A DNA stretch of 64,000 nt. Source: Halosimplex rubrum (GTDB taxonomy: Archaea; Halobacteriota; Halobacteria; Halobacteriales; Haloarculaceae). Each line of letters starts with the position of its first letter. Positions within the stretch are counted from its first letter, which is position 1. The stretch lies in NCBI RefSeq assembly GCF_013415885.1, contig NZ_CP058910.1, positions 3,100,001 to 3,164,000 of the forward strand. Direction: 5' to 3'. Below are positions 1-8,764 of the stretch, one piece after another. A program made the translations under genes and the position numbers. Under the pieces are notes generated by a model. That model ran no database searches. It was not told where the DNA came from and saw only the letters and a program-made list of their open reading frames with translations.

Positions 1-1
1 G

Positions 2-484
2 GTCGAGGCCGCGGTCGCCCTGCAGGAGGTCGGCGTCTCCTCGCTCCCGGTGAACGTCCTCAATCCGGTCGCGGGGACGCCGCTGGGCGAGCGGTTCGAC
101 GACGGCGCCGACATCACCACGGAGGAGATCGTCGCGACCGTCGCGGTCTACCGGCTGCTGCACCCCGAGGCGCGGGTACGGCTGACCGGCGGTCGCGAGG
201 CCAACCTCGACGAGGACGAACAGCACCTCCCGTTCGAGGCCGGCGCCGACGGGGTGCTCACCGGGGACTACCTGACGACCGAGGGCCAGTCCCCCGCCGA
301 CGACATCGAGGTCGTCGAGCGCGCCGGCCTAGAACCCAACACCGAGGCCAACGACTTCGACCCGGCGGCGGTCAAGGCTCGCCACGACGAGAGCGGGGCG
401 GACGTACCGGCCGAACCCGACGGCGGCGACGCGGCCGACGCGGAGACCGCCGCGGGCAGCGCGACCAGCAACGTTTCGGACTGA
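2..484 (+). CDS. bioB: Biotin synthase, C-terminal part (start outside window)
   Basis: The frame is open from the left edge and ends with a TGA at 482-484. The visible part carries the C-terminal half of the radical-SAM barrel of biotin synthase: the motif NVLNPVAGTPLG at the substrate end, then RVRLTGGREANL, both characteristic of BioB. The enzyme inserts sulfur into dethiobiotin; its iron-sulfur cysteine motif lies outside the window. After the family core there is an acidic, low-complexity tail of about 40 residues, common in haloarchaeal proteins. bioF and bioD follow downstream, which supports the call, although two unrelated genes intervene. Confidence 0.9.
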   Translation, partial: VEAAVALQEVGVSSLPVNVLNPVAGTPLGERFDDGADITTEEIVATVAVYRLLHPEARVRLTGGREANLDEDEQHLPFEAGADGVLTGDYLTTEGQSPADDIEVVERAGLEPNTEANDFDPAAVKARHDESGADVPAEPDGGDAADAETAAGSATSNVSD

Positions 485-514
485 CGACGCGGTTTCAGGA
501 CTCACCTCAGACAC

Positions 515-1696
515 ATGGACGACGACGTGACATTCGCGGTGCTCGGCACCGGTGGCATCGGCAGACGAGCGCTCGACGTGGCGCGACACAAGGGCGGCCT
601 GACGCCCGTCGCGGCCTGCGACCGCAACGGCGTCGCGGTCGACCATTCGGGTCTGGACGTGGACGAACTCCTCGACGCGACCGAGGGGAACATCGCCTCC
701 GGCCCCGAAGCGGACGGCGACACGCCCGCGACCCCGGAGAGCGACTACGCGTCGGACGGCGGTCTCGCGAGCCACGCGAGCGAGACCTCGTCAGAGCCGC
801 GCTCTGACGGTGGAGCGACGGCCGCGGAGGGCGGCTCAGTCGGCGACGACGGGACCGCCAGCGACGGCGTCAAACAGGCCGGCGAGGACGCCGGCATCGT
901 CGCCAGCGCGCAGGGCGAACCCACCGAGACGCCGATCGACGACGTGATCGCCGAGAGCGATGCCATCGACGCGGTCCTGCTGGCGCTCCCGAACCTCGAA
1001 CACGACTTCATCCCGCGGGTCGCCGAGCGGTTCGCCGACGCCGACTACGGGGGCGTCCTCGTCGACGTGCTCAAGCGCTCGCGAGTCATCGGGATGCTCG
1101 ACGACCGCACCGACCGTCTGGAGGACAGCGGCATCACCTTCGTCTGCGGCGCGGGCGCGACACCCGGCTTCCTCACCGGCGCCGCGGCGCTGGCGGCCCA
1201 GTCGTTCGTCGAAGTCGACAGCGTCGAGATCTGGTGGGGCGTCGGCCTCAAGTCGGGATACGAAGACAACCGCGGGACCGTCCGCGAGGACATCGCCCAC
1301 CTCGACGGCTACGACATCGAGCGCGCTCGGGAGATGAGCGAGTCCGAGATCGAGGCGCTTATCGACGAGCACGGCGGCCGGCTGGAGTTCCGCGACATGG
1401 AACACGCCGACGACGTGCTCCTGGAGCGGGCGGGTATCTGCGACGCCGAGGACGTGTCCGTCGGCGGCGTCCTCGACGTGCGCTCCGACGAGAAGCCGAC
1501 GACGACGACCGTCCGCGTGACCGGGACCACCTTCGACGGCGAGCGCGGCACCAACACCTTCGAACTCGACGACGCGACGAGCATGGCGGCCAACGTCAAC
1601 GGCCCCGCGCTGGGCTACCTGAAAGCGGCCGTCCTCCGGAACCGCGCGGGCGACTACGGCGTCTACGGCCCCGCGGACGTCATGCCGAGCTTCTGA
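515..1696 (+). CDS. Rossmann-fold NAD(P)-binding protein, saccharopine-dehydrogenase-like
   Basis: 393 aa. The N-terminus FAVLGTGGIGRRALD has the GxGxxG nucleotide-binding turn of a Rossmann fold. The C-terminal half (from about residue 165) resembles a catalytic and dimerisation domain of the homoserine/saccharopine dehydrogenase type (DVLKRSR, CGAGATPGF). Residues about 58-140 are a Ser/Gly/Asp/Glu-rich low-complexity stretch that interrupts the Rossmann domain, an unusual insertion. The ATG follows bioB by 30 bp, so co-transcription with biotin genes is likely. Substrate and reaction are not known to me. The fold assignment is fairly secure, the function is not. Confidence 0.55.
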   Translation: MDDDVTFAVLGTGGIGRRALDVARHKGGLTPVAACDRNGVAVDHSGLDVDELLDATEGNIASGPEADGDTPATPESDYASDGGLASHASETSSEPRSDGGATAAEGGSVGDDGTASDGVKQAGEDAGIVASAQGEPTETPIDDVIAESDAIDAVLLALPNLEHDFIPRVAERFADADYGGVLVDVLKRSRVIGMLDDRTDRLEDSGITFVCGAGATPGFLTGAAALAAQSFVEVDSVEIWWGVGLKSGYEDNRGTVREDIAHLDGYDIERAREMSESEIEALIDEHGGRLEFRDMEHADDVLLERAGICDAEDVSVGGVLDVRSDEKPTTTTVRVTGTTFDGERGTNTFELDDATSMAANVNGPALGYLKAAVLRNRAGDYGVYGPADVMPSF

Positions 1697-1780
1697 GCCG
1701 CGGGTCGCGTCCCCGCAGCACTTCGTTCACCGTTCGCACGCTTCGACCAGCGTTTAGTCCCCTGCCCGCCCAGGACCGCT

Positions 1781-2380
1781 ATGGTCGACACGGAGCCGTT
1801 CGGCGAGTACTGCGAGTTCGGCGGCGACCGGGTGTACCTGCTCGTGGCGCTCGCGCGGGCCAAGGAGAACGAGGGGACGACGAGCAACACCGCACCGGCG
1901 ATCCGGAAGGTCGTCGAGGACGAGTCGGATCTCGACCGGAAGGCCGCCGAGCTGGACCACGCGGCGAGCCGGTTCGACGAGCGATTCAGGCTCTACCTGA
2001 CCGCGAACGCCCGCGACGCGCTGAAGGCGACGTTCGAACTCCGGCGGTCGATGGACGACTGGCTGGAGGGGCGGATCCATGGCGACGAGGGCGTCCGGGC
2101 GAAGTTCAAGCGGGTCGACGGCGAGTTCGTGTCGACTCTGCAGTCGGACGCCTGCCGCGACGAGACGAACTTCGTCTTCGATCTGGACGACGCGACCGCG
2201 GCCGACCGCGACGCGCTCGTCGACGACCTGCGGGACCACACGGAGGTCGCCCTCACTCGCGAGACGCCGAACGGCTACCACGTCGTGACCGACCCGTTCA
2301 ACTACAACAAACTCGCGACTGGAGTCGAGTACGAGCTGAAGACCGACGGGATGGTCTTCGTCTCGTATCTGGACGGGTAG
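1781..2380 (+). CDS. Conserved haloarchaeal hypothetical protein
   Basis: 199 aa, soluble and acidic. The first half is helical and charged. The second half reads FVFDLDDATAADRDALVDDL and then TPNGYHVVTDPFNYNKL, a compact alpha/beta domain whose pattern loosely recalls primase-like folds; that resemblance is too weak for a name. A TATA-like TTTAGT lies about 28 bp before the ATG, which suggests its own leaderless transcript. It sits between a Rossmann protein and bioF without sharing their pathway in any obvious way. Confidence 0.5.
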   Translation: MVDTEPFGEYCEFGGDRVYLLVALARAKENEGTTSNTAPAIRKVVEDESDLDRKAAELDHAASRFDERFRLYLTANARDALKATFELRRSMDDWLEGRIHGDEGVRAKFKRVDGEFVSTLQSDACRDETNFVFDLDDATAADRDALVDDLRDHTEVALTRETPNGYHVVTDPFNYNKLATGVEYELKTDGMVFVSYLDG

Positions 2381-2449
2381 GCGGAGCTACCGGGGACAGA
2401 AGCGCCCGGGACCGAAAGGACGAGGGGCGAGCGGGTCCCGCTCACGGGT

Positions 2450-3661
2450 ATGACCGATCGCGGCTTCGACCTCGACGCGCGACTGCGCGAACGGGAGCGC
2501 GCGGGGCTGCGCCGCCACCTCGACCCCGCCGAGTCCGTCGGCGCCCGGACCCGCTTCTCGTCGGACCCGCGCGGCGGCGCCCCCGACTACGGCGACGAGC
2601 GGTTCGTGTTCGCCTCGAACAACTACCTCGGGCTGGCGAGCGACCGCCGCGTCCTGCAGGCCGCCGAGAACGCCGCTCGCGCCGTCGGGACCGGCGCCGG
2701 CGCCTCCCGACTCGTCACCGGCGACACCGGGCTCCACCGCGCGCTCGAACGCGACATCGCAGACTGCAAGGGGTGCGAGCGGGCCCTCCTGTTCTCCTCG
2801 GGCTACGCCGCCAACGTCGGGACGATCGAGGCGCTCGGCCCCGACGTGGTGTTCTCGGACGAGCTCAACCACGCGAGCATCGTCGACGGCTGTCGCGTCG
2901 GCGCGGCCGAAACCGTCGTCTACGACCACGCCGACCCCGACGACCTGCGGGCGAAGCTGGCCCAGCGCGCGGCGGGGTCGCTCGACGACGGGAGCGACGA
3001 GGAGTGGCTCGTCGTCACCGACTCGGTGTTCTCGATGGAGGGCGACGTGGCTCCCCTCGACGCGATCTGCGACGCCGCCGAAGCGTTCGGGGCGTGGGTG
3101 ATGGTCGACGAGGCCCACGCGACGGGACTGTTCGGCGACGGCGGCGGGGTCGTCCAGCGCGAGGGGCTGGCCGACCGCGTCGACGTGCAGCTCGGCACGT
3201 GCTCGAAGGCGCTGGCGAGCCAGGGTGGCTACGTCGCCGGCGACGAGGCGCTGGTCGAGCACCTCCTGAACGCCGCGCGCTCGTTCGTCTTCTCGACGGG
3301 GTTGGCGCCGCCGGCGGTCGGTGCCGCCCGCGAGTCGCTCCGGATCGCCCGCGAGACAGACCGGGCCGAGCGGCTCTGGGACATCGTCGCGACGCTCCGC
3401 GAAGGGCTGGCGTCGATGGGGTACGAGGTACTCGGCGAGACGCAGATCCTCCCGGTACTGGTCGGCGATCGGGAAGCCGCGCTGGAACTGGGGGAGCGAC
3501 TCGCCGAGGCGGGTATCGTCGCGCCGGCCATCCGTCCGCCGACGGTGCCGGAGGGGACCGCCCGGATCCGCGTCGCCCCGATGGCCACCCACACCGACGA
3601 GGAGGTGGCGCGCTGTCTCGACGCCTTCGAGTCGGCCGGCCGGGAGGTGGGACTGCTGTGA
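2450..3661 (+). CDS. bioF: 8-amino-7-oxononanoate synthase (PLP-dependent)
   Basis: 403 aa, the usual length for the alpha-oxoamine synthase family. NNYLGLA at about 57, GTGAGASRLVTG at 80, FSDELNHASI at 135 and VMVDEAHATGLFG at 217 are family motifs. The Schiff-base lysine is K253 in LGTCSKALASQGGYVAG. The enzyme condenses pimeloyl thioester with L-alanine, the first committed biotin step. The closely related 2-amino-3-ketobutyrate CoA ligase cannot be excluded by sequence alone, but the overlap with bioD decides for biotin. The stop codon overlaps the bioD GTG start by 3 bp. Confidence 0.88.
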   Translation: MTDRGFDLDARLRERERAGLRRHLDPAESVGARTRFSSDPRGGAPDYGDERFVFASNNYLGLASDRRVLQAAENAARAVGTGAGASRLVTGDTGLHRALERDIADCKGCERALLFSSGYAANVGTIEALGPDVVFSDELNHASIVDGCRVGAAETVVYDHADPDDLRAKLAQRAAGSLDDGSDEEWLVVTDSVFSMEGDVAPLDAICDAAEAFGAWVMVDEAHATGLFGDGGGVVQREGLADRVDVQLGTCSKALASQGGYVAGDEALVEHLLNAARSFVFSTGLAPPAVGAARESLRIARETDRAERLWDIVATLREGLASMGYEVLGETQILPVLVGDREAALELGERLAEAGIVAPAIRPPTVPEGTARIRVAPMATHTDEEVARCLDAFESAGREVGLL

Positions 3662-4362
3662 CCGACGGGAAGGCGGAGGGACTGTCCGCCGAGGGCGTGA
3701 CCGACTTCGCCGTGGTCGGCACGGACACCGGCGTCGGGAAGACGGTGGTGACCGCCGGGCTGGTCGGGTGGCTCCGGGCTGTCGGCGTCGACGCCCGCGC
3801 CGTCAAACCCGCACAGACAGGCCATCCGCCGGACGACGACGCCGGCTTCGTCGCCGACGCCTGCGGGACGGACGCGGCCGCGACCTGTCTCGAACGGCTC
3901 GAACCGGCGCTCGCGCCGGCCGTCGCCGCCGAGCGCGAGGGCGTCGATCTCTCGTACGACGCGATCCGCGAGGGATGCGAGCGGGAACTCGCCGAGGCGG
4001 CGGTCGGCGTCGTCGAGGGGATCGGCGGGCTGCGCGTCCCGCTGGCCGACGACCGGGAGGTCGTCGACCTCGTGGCGGACCTCGGAGTGCCCGCACTGGT
4101 CGTCGCTCGCTCCGGGCTGGGGACGCTCAACCACACGGCGCTGACCGTCGAAGCGCTCGAACGCCGCGGCTGTGCGGTCGAAGGCGTCGTCCTCGACGAG
4201 TACGAGGGCGCCACCGTCGCCCAGCGGACCAACCCCGACGTGCTCGCCGACATGACCGAACGTCCGGTGTGGACGCTGCCGCCGCTGACTATCGACGAGC
4301 CCCGCGACGCCGTCGTCGGCGTCCGCGAACGACTCCCGACCGACGCGTTTCCGACGGAGTGA
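3658..4362 (+). CDS. bioD: Dethiobiotin synthetase
   Basis: 234 aa from a GTG that overlaps the bioF stop; no ATG is suitably placed. Residues 21-29 form the P-loop GTDTGVGKT, K50 in VKPAQTG is the conserved catalytic lysine, and EGIGGLRVPL (120-129) matches the second substrate loop. The enzyme makes dethiobiotin from 7,8-diaminononanoate, CO2 and ATP. Translational coupling to bioF is implied by the overlap. No bioA is visible here. Confidence 0.9.
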   Translation: MTDGKAEGLSAEGVTDFAVVGTDTGVGKTVVTAGLVGWLRAVGVDARAVKPAQTGHPPDDDAGFVADACGTDAAATCLERLEPALAPAVAAEREGVDLSYDAIREGCERELAEAAVGVVEGIGGLRVPLADDREVVDLVADLGVPALVVARSGLGTLNHTALTVEALERRGCAVEGVVLDEYEGATVAQRTNPDVLADMTERPVWTLPPLTIDEPRDAVVGVRERLPTDAFPTE

Positions 4363-4441
4363 CCCGTCTCGGACCCGAAGCGGTTCCGACCGGACGGGGC
4401 GGCCGCTGTCGGGCGGTCGTTCCGGGACAAAGGGGAACGGT

Positions 4442-4577
4442 GGGGCGGGACGCCCCAGCGTGTGACACTACGGAGCCGACTGGCTCCATCGGAAACGCGG
4501 GTTCGCTAGATTAAAAGAGTACGCGATCGTTCGCCGTCCGATGTTCCCCCGATGTCGGGGTAAGACAGCGTTACCCC
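4442..4577. terminator. Hairpins between convergent genes, possible bidirectional terminator region
   Basis: The 294 bp between bioD and the convergent gene hold three hairpins: a 6-bp stem with GGA loop at 4442-4456, a CCCCGA/TCGGGG palindrome at 4547-4560 and a GGGGTAA/TTACCCC stem with 7-nt loop at 4557-4577. The last two share the GGGG at 4557-4560 and so exclude each other. A TTAAAA box lies at 4511-4516 without a convincing gene behind it. A role in termination is inferred from position only. Confidence 0.35.
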
Positions 4578-4656
4578 GTCTCGACGCCGTCGCCGGACCG
4601 GCAGGGCCCGGTTACGAGGACCGTTTCGGGTCCGTCGATCCCCGGTCGCCGCGATG

Positions 4657-5805
4657 TCACTCCCCGTCGGTATCGGTGTCGGTGTCGTCGTCGGTGACGG
4701 GGTCGGGGTCGCTCCCCGTCTCGGGATCGGTGTCGAGGGTCGACTCGCCGTCCGCGAGCAGCCCCGCCAGATCGGCGTGGTCGGCAAGGAGGTCGACCAT
4801 CCGCTCGACGGTCTCCGGGTCGCGGGTCCGACCGGTGGAGATCACCTCCTCGACGCGGTCGATGGTCACCCTGGTGTCGGACTGGACGAGCAGGACCGGC
4901 ACGTCGGCCTCCGCCGCCTTGCCGAGGATGGCGCCCGAGGGCCTGAGCCCGCCGGTGAGGACGATACACTCGATACCGGGCGCTTCGAGCGCGGCGGCCT
5001 GTATCTCGGAGCGGTCGCCGCCGGTGACCATCGCGGCGTTGCGCATCCGTCGGAAGTGTCGCAGCGCCGCGTCGCTGCCCATCGCGCCGACCGCGAACCG
5101 CTCGACGAAGCCGTCGGTCGAGGCCTCGGGGTTGAGGAGGTCGGCGTCGAGCGCGTCGGCCAGATCCGCGACGGTGATCCCGGCGAGTTCCTGCACGCGC
5201 GGGACGATGCCGAGGACGGGGATGTCCCGCGCTTCGAGGAACGGCACCACGTCCGTGTTCAGCGAGTCGAAGTTCGCGTCGGCGACGGCGTTGAACAGCA
5301 CGCCGGCGAGCCGCCCCTCGAACTGCCGGGCGGCGGCGAGCACGCCGTCCACGTCGGCCGGGTTGGCGTAGCCGCCGACGACGAGGGCGCGCGCGTCGAG
5401 CAGTTCGGCCACGTCGGGGTCGGTCAGGCCGACGATGCCGCCGGTCTCCAGGCGGCCGCCCCCCTCGACGACGACCAGGTCGTAGTCGTCGTCGAGCGCG
5501 TCGAAGTGCTCGCGCACCCGCTCGCGGACCTCGCCGTCGCGGTTGCCGCGGATGGCCTCCTCGATGAACGCGGGGGAGTAGACGACGGGTTCGAGCTCGG
5601 ACAGATCGGCGTCGATGCCGAGCAGTTCCCTCGCGAGCAGCGGGTCCTCGTCGCGGGTCTTCCCGACGGGGCTCTTGAGGCGGGTGCCCTTGGGCTTGAA
5701 GTAGGCCACGTCGAGGCCGCGGTCCTGGGCGAGTTTCGCGACGGCGATCGCGATGGCTGTCTTGCCGGTGCCTTCTCCGGTCGAGGTGACGAATATCGGT
5801 TTCAT
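4657..5805 (-). CDS. Phosphotransacetylase-family protein: BioD-like P-loop domain plus DRTGG domain
   Basis: 382 aa. The N-terminal domain starts MKPIFVTSTGEGTGKTA, a BioD/CobB-like P-loop, and carries the dethiobiotin-synthetase-like block VVVEGGGRLETGG. The C-terminal part (about 215-340) is a DRTGG domain with MVTGGDRSEIQAAAL and CIVLTGGLRPSGAI. This pair of domains is found at the N-terminus of bacterial phosphotransacetylases but here lacks the catalytic transferase domain, so it is more likely a sensor or regulator. Its start overlaps the end of the ADP-forming acetate-CoA ligase by 4 bp, implying a link to acetyl-CoA/acetate conversion. The C-terminus is an Asp/Thr-rich tail. Confidence 0.75.
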   Translation of the reverse strand: MKPIFVTSTGEGTGKTAIAIAVAKLAQDRGLDVAYFKPKGTRLKSPVGKTRDEDPLLARELLGIDADLSELEPVVYSPAFIEEAIRGNRDGEVRERVREHFDALDDDYDLVVVEGGGRLETGGIVGLTDPDVAELLDARALVVGGYANPADVDGVLAAARQFEGRLAGVLFNAVADANFDSLNTDVVPFLEARDIPVLGIVPRVQELAGITVADLADALDADLLNPEASTDGFVERFAVGAMGSDAALRHFRRMRNAAMVTGGDRSEIQAAALEAPGIECIVLTGGLRPSGAILGKAAEADVPVLLVQSDTRVTIDRVEEVISTGRTRDPETVERMVDLLADHADLAGLLADGESTLDTDPETGSDPDPVTDDDTDTDTDGE

Positions 5806-7949
5806 AGTTGCTCCTGGTCGATGGTGAGTCGCACGTCGACGGCCTGGGCGCCGTCGGGGGTGGCGACGAGCGGGTTGATGTCCAGTTCCACGATAGCGGG
5901 GAAGTCGGTGACCAGCTGCGAGAGGCGCTGGAGCGTCTCGACGACGCTGGCCTCGTCGACGGGGTCGCGGCCCCGCGCCCCCCGCAGCAGCGGCGCGGCG
6001 TCGATCTCGTCGATCATCTCGCGGGCCGACTGCTCGCTGACGGGCGCGAGCCTGAGCGTCGTGTCCTCCAGCACCTCGACGAAGATGCCGCCGAGGCCGA
6101 AGAGGACGAGCGGGCCGAACTGCGGGTCGCGGTTCATCCCGGCGATGGTCTCGACGCCGCTGTCGAGGTCGACCATCTCCTGGACCTGCACGCCGAGGAT
6201 CGTCGCGTCGGGCTGGTAGTTGCGCGCGCGAGTCACCAGGTCCTCGTAGGTGTCGCCGACCTCCTCGGGCGGGACACCGACGGCGACGCCGCCGATGTCC
6301 GACTTGTGGAGGATGTCCGGGCTGACGATCTTCATGACGACCTCGCTGTCTCCGCCTCTGCCGTCGTCACCGCCTCCGCCGTCCTCACCGTCCCCACCGA
6401 CGATCCGTTCCGCCGCCTCGACCGCGTCCGAGCGGGCGTCGACGATCTCGCCGTCGGGCGTGGGAATGCCGTAGGCGTCGAGCAGACTCATCGCCTCGAC
6501 GCCGAGCCGGTTGGTGTCCCGGCGGGCGGCCGATTCGAGGATCTCGCGGGCCGCCTCGCGGTCCACGTCGAAGGTCTCCGGTTCGGTGTACTCCCGCTCG
6601 CTAATCGCCCGGTACTCCCGGAGCGCGTCGAGGCTGCGGACCGCGCGGGCGGGGTCGAAGTACGTCGGGATGCCGGCCTGCGAGAGCCGTTCGTTCGCGT
6701 CGCGGGCCGACGAGCCGCCCATCAGCGTCGCGGCGACGGGCGTGTCGTACTCGGCCTGCAGGTCGACGACCGCGTCGGCCAGGGCCTCGTAGGAGAGCGT
6801 CGCCGTCGGGCAGGCCAGGACCACGGCGGCGCCGACGTTGGGGTCGGCGAGCGCGATGTCCAGCGCCTCCGCGAAGCGCTCGACGGGCGCGTCGCCGATG
6901 ATGTCGACCGGGTTGTAGACGTTGGCCTCGTCGGGGAGCGCGTCCTGGAACCGCTCGACAGTGTCGTCGGTGAACGACGCGAGCGAGAGGTCCGAGTCGC
7001 CGACGGCGTCGGTGGTCATCACGCCGGGGCCGCCGGCGTTGGTGACGATGGCGACGCCGTCGCGCTCGGGCAGGGGCTGGCCCGCGAGGATGGACCCGAA
7101 GTCGAACAGGTCCTGGACGGTGTCGACGCGGAGCACGCCGGCCTGGTCGAGGGCGGCCTCGTAGGCCTCCTCGGAGCCGGCGATGGCGCCGGTGTGGGAG
7201 GCCGCGGCGGAGGCGCCGGCCTCGGTGCGGCCGGACTTGACGACGACGATGGGTGTGTCCCGCGAGACCTCGCGGGCCGAGTCGACGAACGCGCGGCCGT
7301 CGACCACGTCTTCGAGGTAGCCCAAGATCACGTCGGTCTCGGGGTCCTCGCCCCACTCGCGGACGAAGTCGGACTCGTCGAGGACGGCCTTGTTGCCCAG
7401 CGAGACGACGTTGTGGAAGCCGAGGTTGCGGTCGTTGGCCCAGTCGACGACGGCGGTGACGAACGCGCCCGACTGGCTCATGAAGGATATCGACCCCTTC
7501 CGAGCGTTCTCGGGGCCGAACGTCGCGTTGAGCCCGACCCCGGTGTTCATGATTCCCAGGCTGTTGGGTCCGACGACGTTGAGGTCGTACTCGGCGGCGA
7601 GCTCCCGGAGTTCGCGCTCGCGGCGGGCGCCCTCGCTGCCGGACTCGCCGAAGCCGGCGGTGATGACGACCACGTCGCGGATCCCCGCCTCGGCGGCCTC
7701 GCGGATGGCGTCGAGGACGATAGGGGGCGGGACCACGACGACGGCCACGTCCACGTCGGGGACGGCCCCGACGCCGTCGTGGCTCTCCAGTCCCAGGACC
7801 TCGTCTTTCGTGGGGTTGACGGCGACCACGTCCCCCTCGAAGTCTGCGAGGAGGTTCGCCGTGATCGCCCGCCCGACCGACCCCTCCCGGTCGGTCGCGC
7901 CCACGACGGCGACTCGTTTCGGTCCGAACAGTGTCGCTAGTTCGCCCAT
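5802..7949 (-). CDS. acd: Acetate-CoA ligase (ADP-forming), fused alpha-beta chain
   Basis: 715 aa, the length of single-chain archaeal enzymes. Order of domains: CoA-binding Rossmann domain (VAVVGATDREGSVG, residues 13-26), succinyl-CoA-ligase-like flavodoxin domains with GPNSLGIMN (127) and SQSGAF (158), the phosphohistidine loop with H252 in SHTGAIAGSE, then an ATP-grasp beta domain ending near VVELDINPLVA. It converts acetyl-CoA, ADP and phosphate to acetate and ATP, the main overflow reaction of haloarchaea. A Gly/Asp-rich linker separates alpha and beta parts. A palindromic TATA box (7975-7983) lies about 29 bp before the ATG, so the message is probably leaderless and bicistronic with the downstream DRTGG gene. 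Confidence 0.9.
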   Translation of the reverse strand: MGELATLFGPKRVAVVGATDREGSVGRAITANLLADFEGDVVAVNPTKDEVLGLESHDGVGAVPDVDVAVVVVPPPIVLDAIREAAEAGIRDVVVITAGFGESGSEGARRERELRELAAEYDLNVVGPNSLGIMNTGVGLNATFGPENARKGSISFMSQSGAFVTAVVDWANDRNLGFHNVVSLGNKAVLDESDFVREWGEDPETDVILGYLEDVVDGRAFVDSAREVSRDTPIVVVKSGRTEAGASAAASHTGAIAGSEEAYEAALDQAGVLRVDTVQDLFDFGSILAGQPLPERDGVAIVTNAGGPGVMTTDAVGDSDLSLASFTDDTVERFQDALPDEANVYNPVDIIGDAPVERFAEALDIALADPNVGAAVVLACPTATLSYEALADAVVDLQAEYDTPVAATLMGGSSARDANERLSQAGIPTYFDPARAVRSLDALREYRAISEREYTEPETFDVDREAAREILESAARRDTNRLGVEAMSLLDAYGIPTPDGEIVDARSDAVEAAERIVGGDGEDGGGGDDGRGGDSEVVMKIVSPDILHKSDIGGVAVGVPPEEVGDTYEDLVTRARNYQPDATILGVQVQEMVDLDSGVETIAGMNRDPQFGPLVLFGLGGIFVEVLEDTTLRLAPVSEQSAREMIDEIDAAPLLRGARGRDPVDEASVVETLQRLSQLVTDFPAIVELDINPLVATPDGAQAVDVRLTIDQEQL

Positions 7950-7974
7950 CTACTCCGGAGTTCGCCCCGACCGG

Positions 7975-7983
7975 CTTTATAAG
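7975..7983 (-). promoter_or_regulatory. TATA box for the acetate-CoA ligase operon
   Basis: CTTATAAAG on the minus strand, centred about 30 bp from the ATG at 7949. This is the spacing expected for a leaderless haloarchaeal transcript. Confidence 0.6.
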
Positions 7984-8070
7984 CTGGCCCGGCTTCTCAC
8001 ATCGCAGGAAGACGGGCGGACCGGCCGTCGCGAACCGGACCGCCCGGGAGGTCACACCCCGCGGCGTCGG

Positions 8071-8215
8071 TCACTCGACGGTGACATCCGCCGGCTCGGC
8101 GGCGTCCGCCGCGGTCTTGTCCCCTCCGGGAACTCGCGGACCTCGACCTCGAACCCCCGGTCGGTCGCCCGCTTCGTGAACTCGCTCGCAGGGGATGCGC
8201 GCCTCTCCGGACGGA
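8071..8215 (-). pseudogene. Frameshifted remnant of a YbaK/EbsC-type aminoacyl-tRNA deacylase N-terminus
   Basis: On the minus strand one frame reads ASEFTKRATDRGFEVEVREF then PEGT. After a shift of one base another frame reads KTAADAAEPADVTVE and stops at 8071. Joined, the blocks REFPEGT and KTAADAAE give the conserved start of haloarchaeal YbaK/EbsC proteins (Cys-tRNA(Pro) deacylase family). A single missing C in GGGACAAGACC explains the shift. The rest of the domain is absent and there is no clear start codon, so this is a dead fragment in the 305 bp between two divergent genes. Confidence 0.6.
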
Positions 8216-8254
8216 GCGCAATCGTAAATGCACTGGCGCGCCCAGTGTCGGCGA

Positions 8255-8641
8255 ATGACCAGAGACGAACTCGCGGCCTTCGACGACGCGGTCGTCGAGT
8301 CGGTCGCGGCCGACCACGGCGTCGCCGTCGAGCGCCTGACCACCATCGTCCGCACGCACCAGTCGAACGTCCGCGAGTTGCCGGGCGTCGAGGACATCGT
8401 CTACGAGTGGCGCAACTACTTCCATCAGGACCCGCTGGTCGGTCGGACCGAAGGGGCGTACTACCTCGCGCTGCCGGCCCACGTCTGGGAGGAGTTCACC
8501 GACGACCTCGACCTGAACGAGAGCGAGAACGGAGCTCTCCTGGCGGTTCACGACGCGCAGGCGCGGGCCGCCCCGTCCGAAGCGGGCGTCGAAACCGAGC
8601 GGCTGGACGGGGACGCCGCGATCGTCTTGACTCGTCCCTGA
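8255..8641 (+). CDS. Conserved haloarchaeal hypothetical protein
   Basis: 128 aa. The ATG at 8255 (MTRDELAAF) is preferred to an in-frame ATG at 8228, because the TCGTAAATG box at 8222-8230 is a TATA-like element about 28 bp upstream of 8255. The protein is acidic, contains VYEWRNYFHQDPLVGR and ends in a beta-rich segment. I recognise no enzyme motif, membrane segment or signal peptide. Confidence 0.55.
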   Translation: MTRDELAAFDDAVVESVAADHGVAVERLTTIVRTHQSNVRELPGVEDIVYEWRNYFHQDPLVGRTEGAYYLALPAHVWEEFTDDLDLNESENGALLAVHDAQARAAPSEAGVETERLDGDAAIVLTRP

Positions 8642-8731
8642 ACTGTCACGAAGAACGCGTTTGCGACGATCGGGTTCTGAGACCTGAATTAAACTTCGAA
8701 CAATCGGAAAAATACTTTTGGAATGGCAATC

Positions 8732-8737
8732 TTTATG
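8732..8737 (+). promoter_or_regulatory. TATA box of dpsA
   Basis: TTTATG centred about 30 bp before the ATG at 8765, in an AT-rich stretch (8690-8740) that stands out from the GC-rich surroundings. It supports the downstream ATG as start. Confidence 0.5.
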
Positions 8738-8764
8738 CGTCGAGCGACCGTCGATCGGAACGCA

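Noticed and set aside
1234-4362. A very long plus-strand open frame of over 1,000 codons
   Set aside because: Only its last 234 codons (bioD) look like protein. The rest is Arg/Pro-rich antiframe of three real genes, a usual effect of high GC.
5808-7940. A 710-codon frame antisense to the acetate-CoA ligase
   Set aside because: Composition is Val/Gly/Asp/Arg repeats without motifs, while the opposite strand encodes a complete known enzyme.
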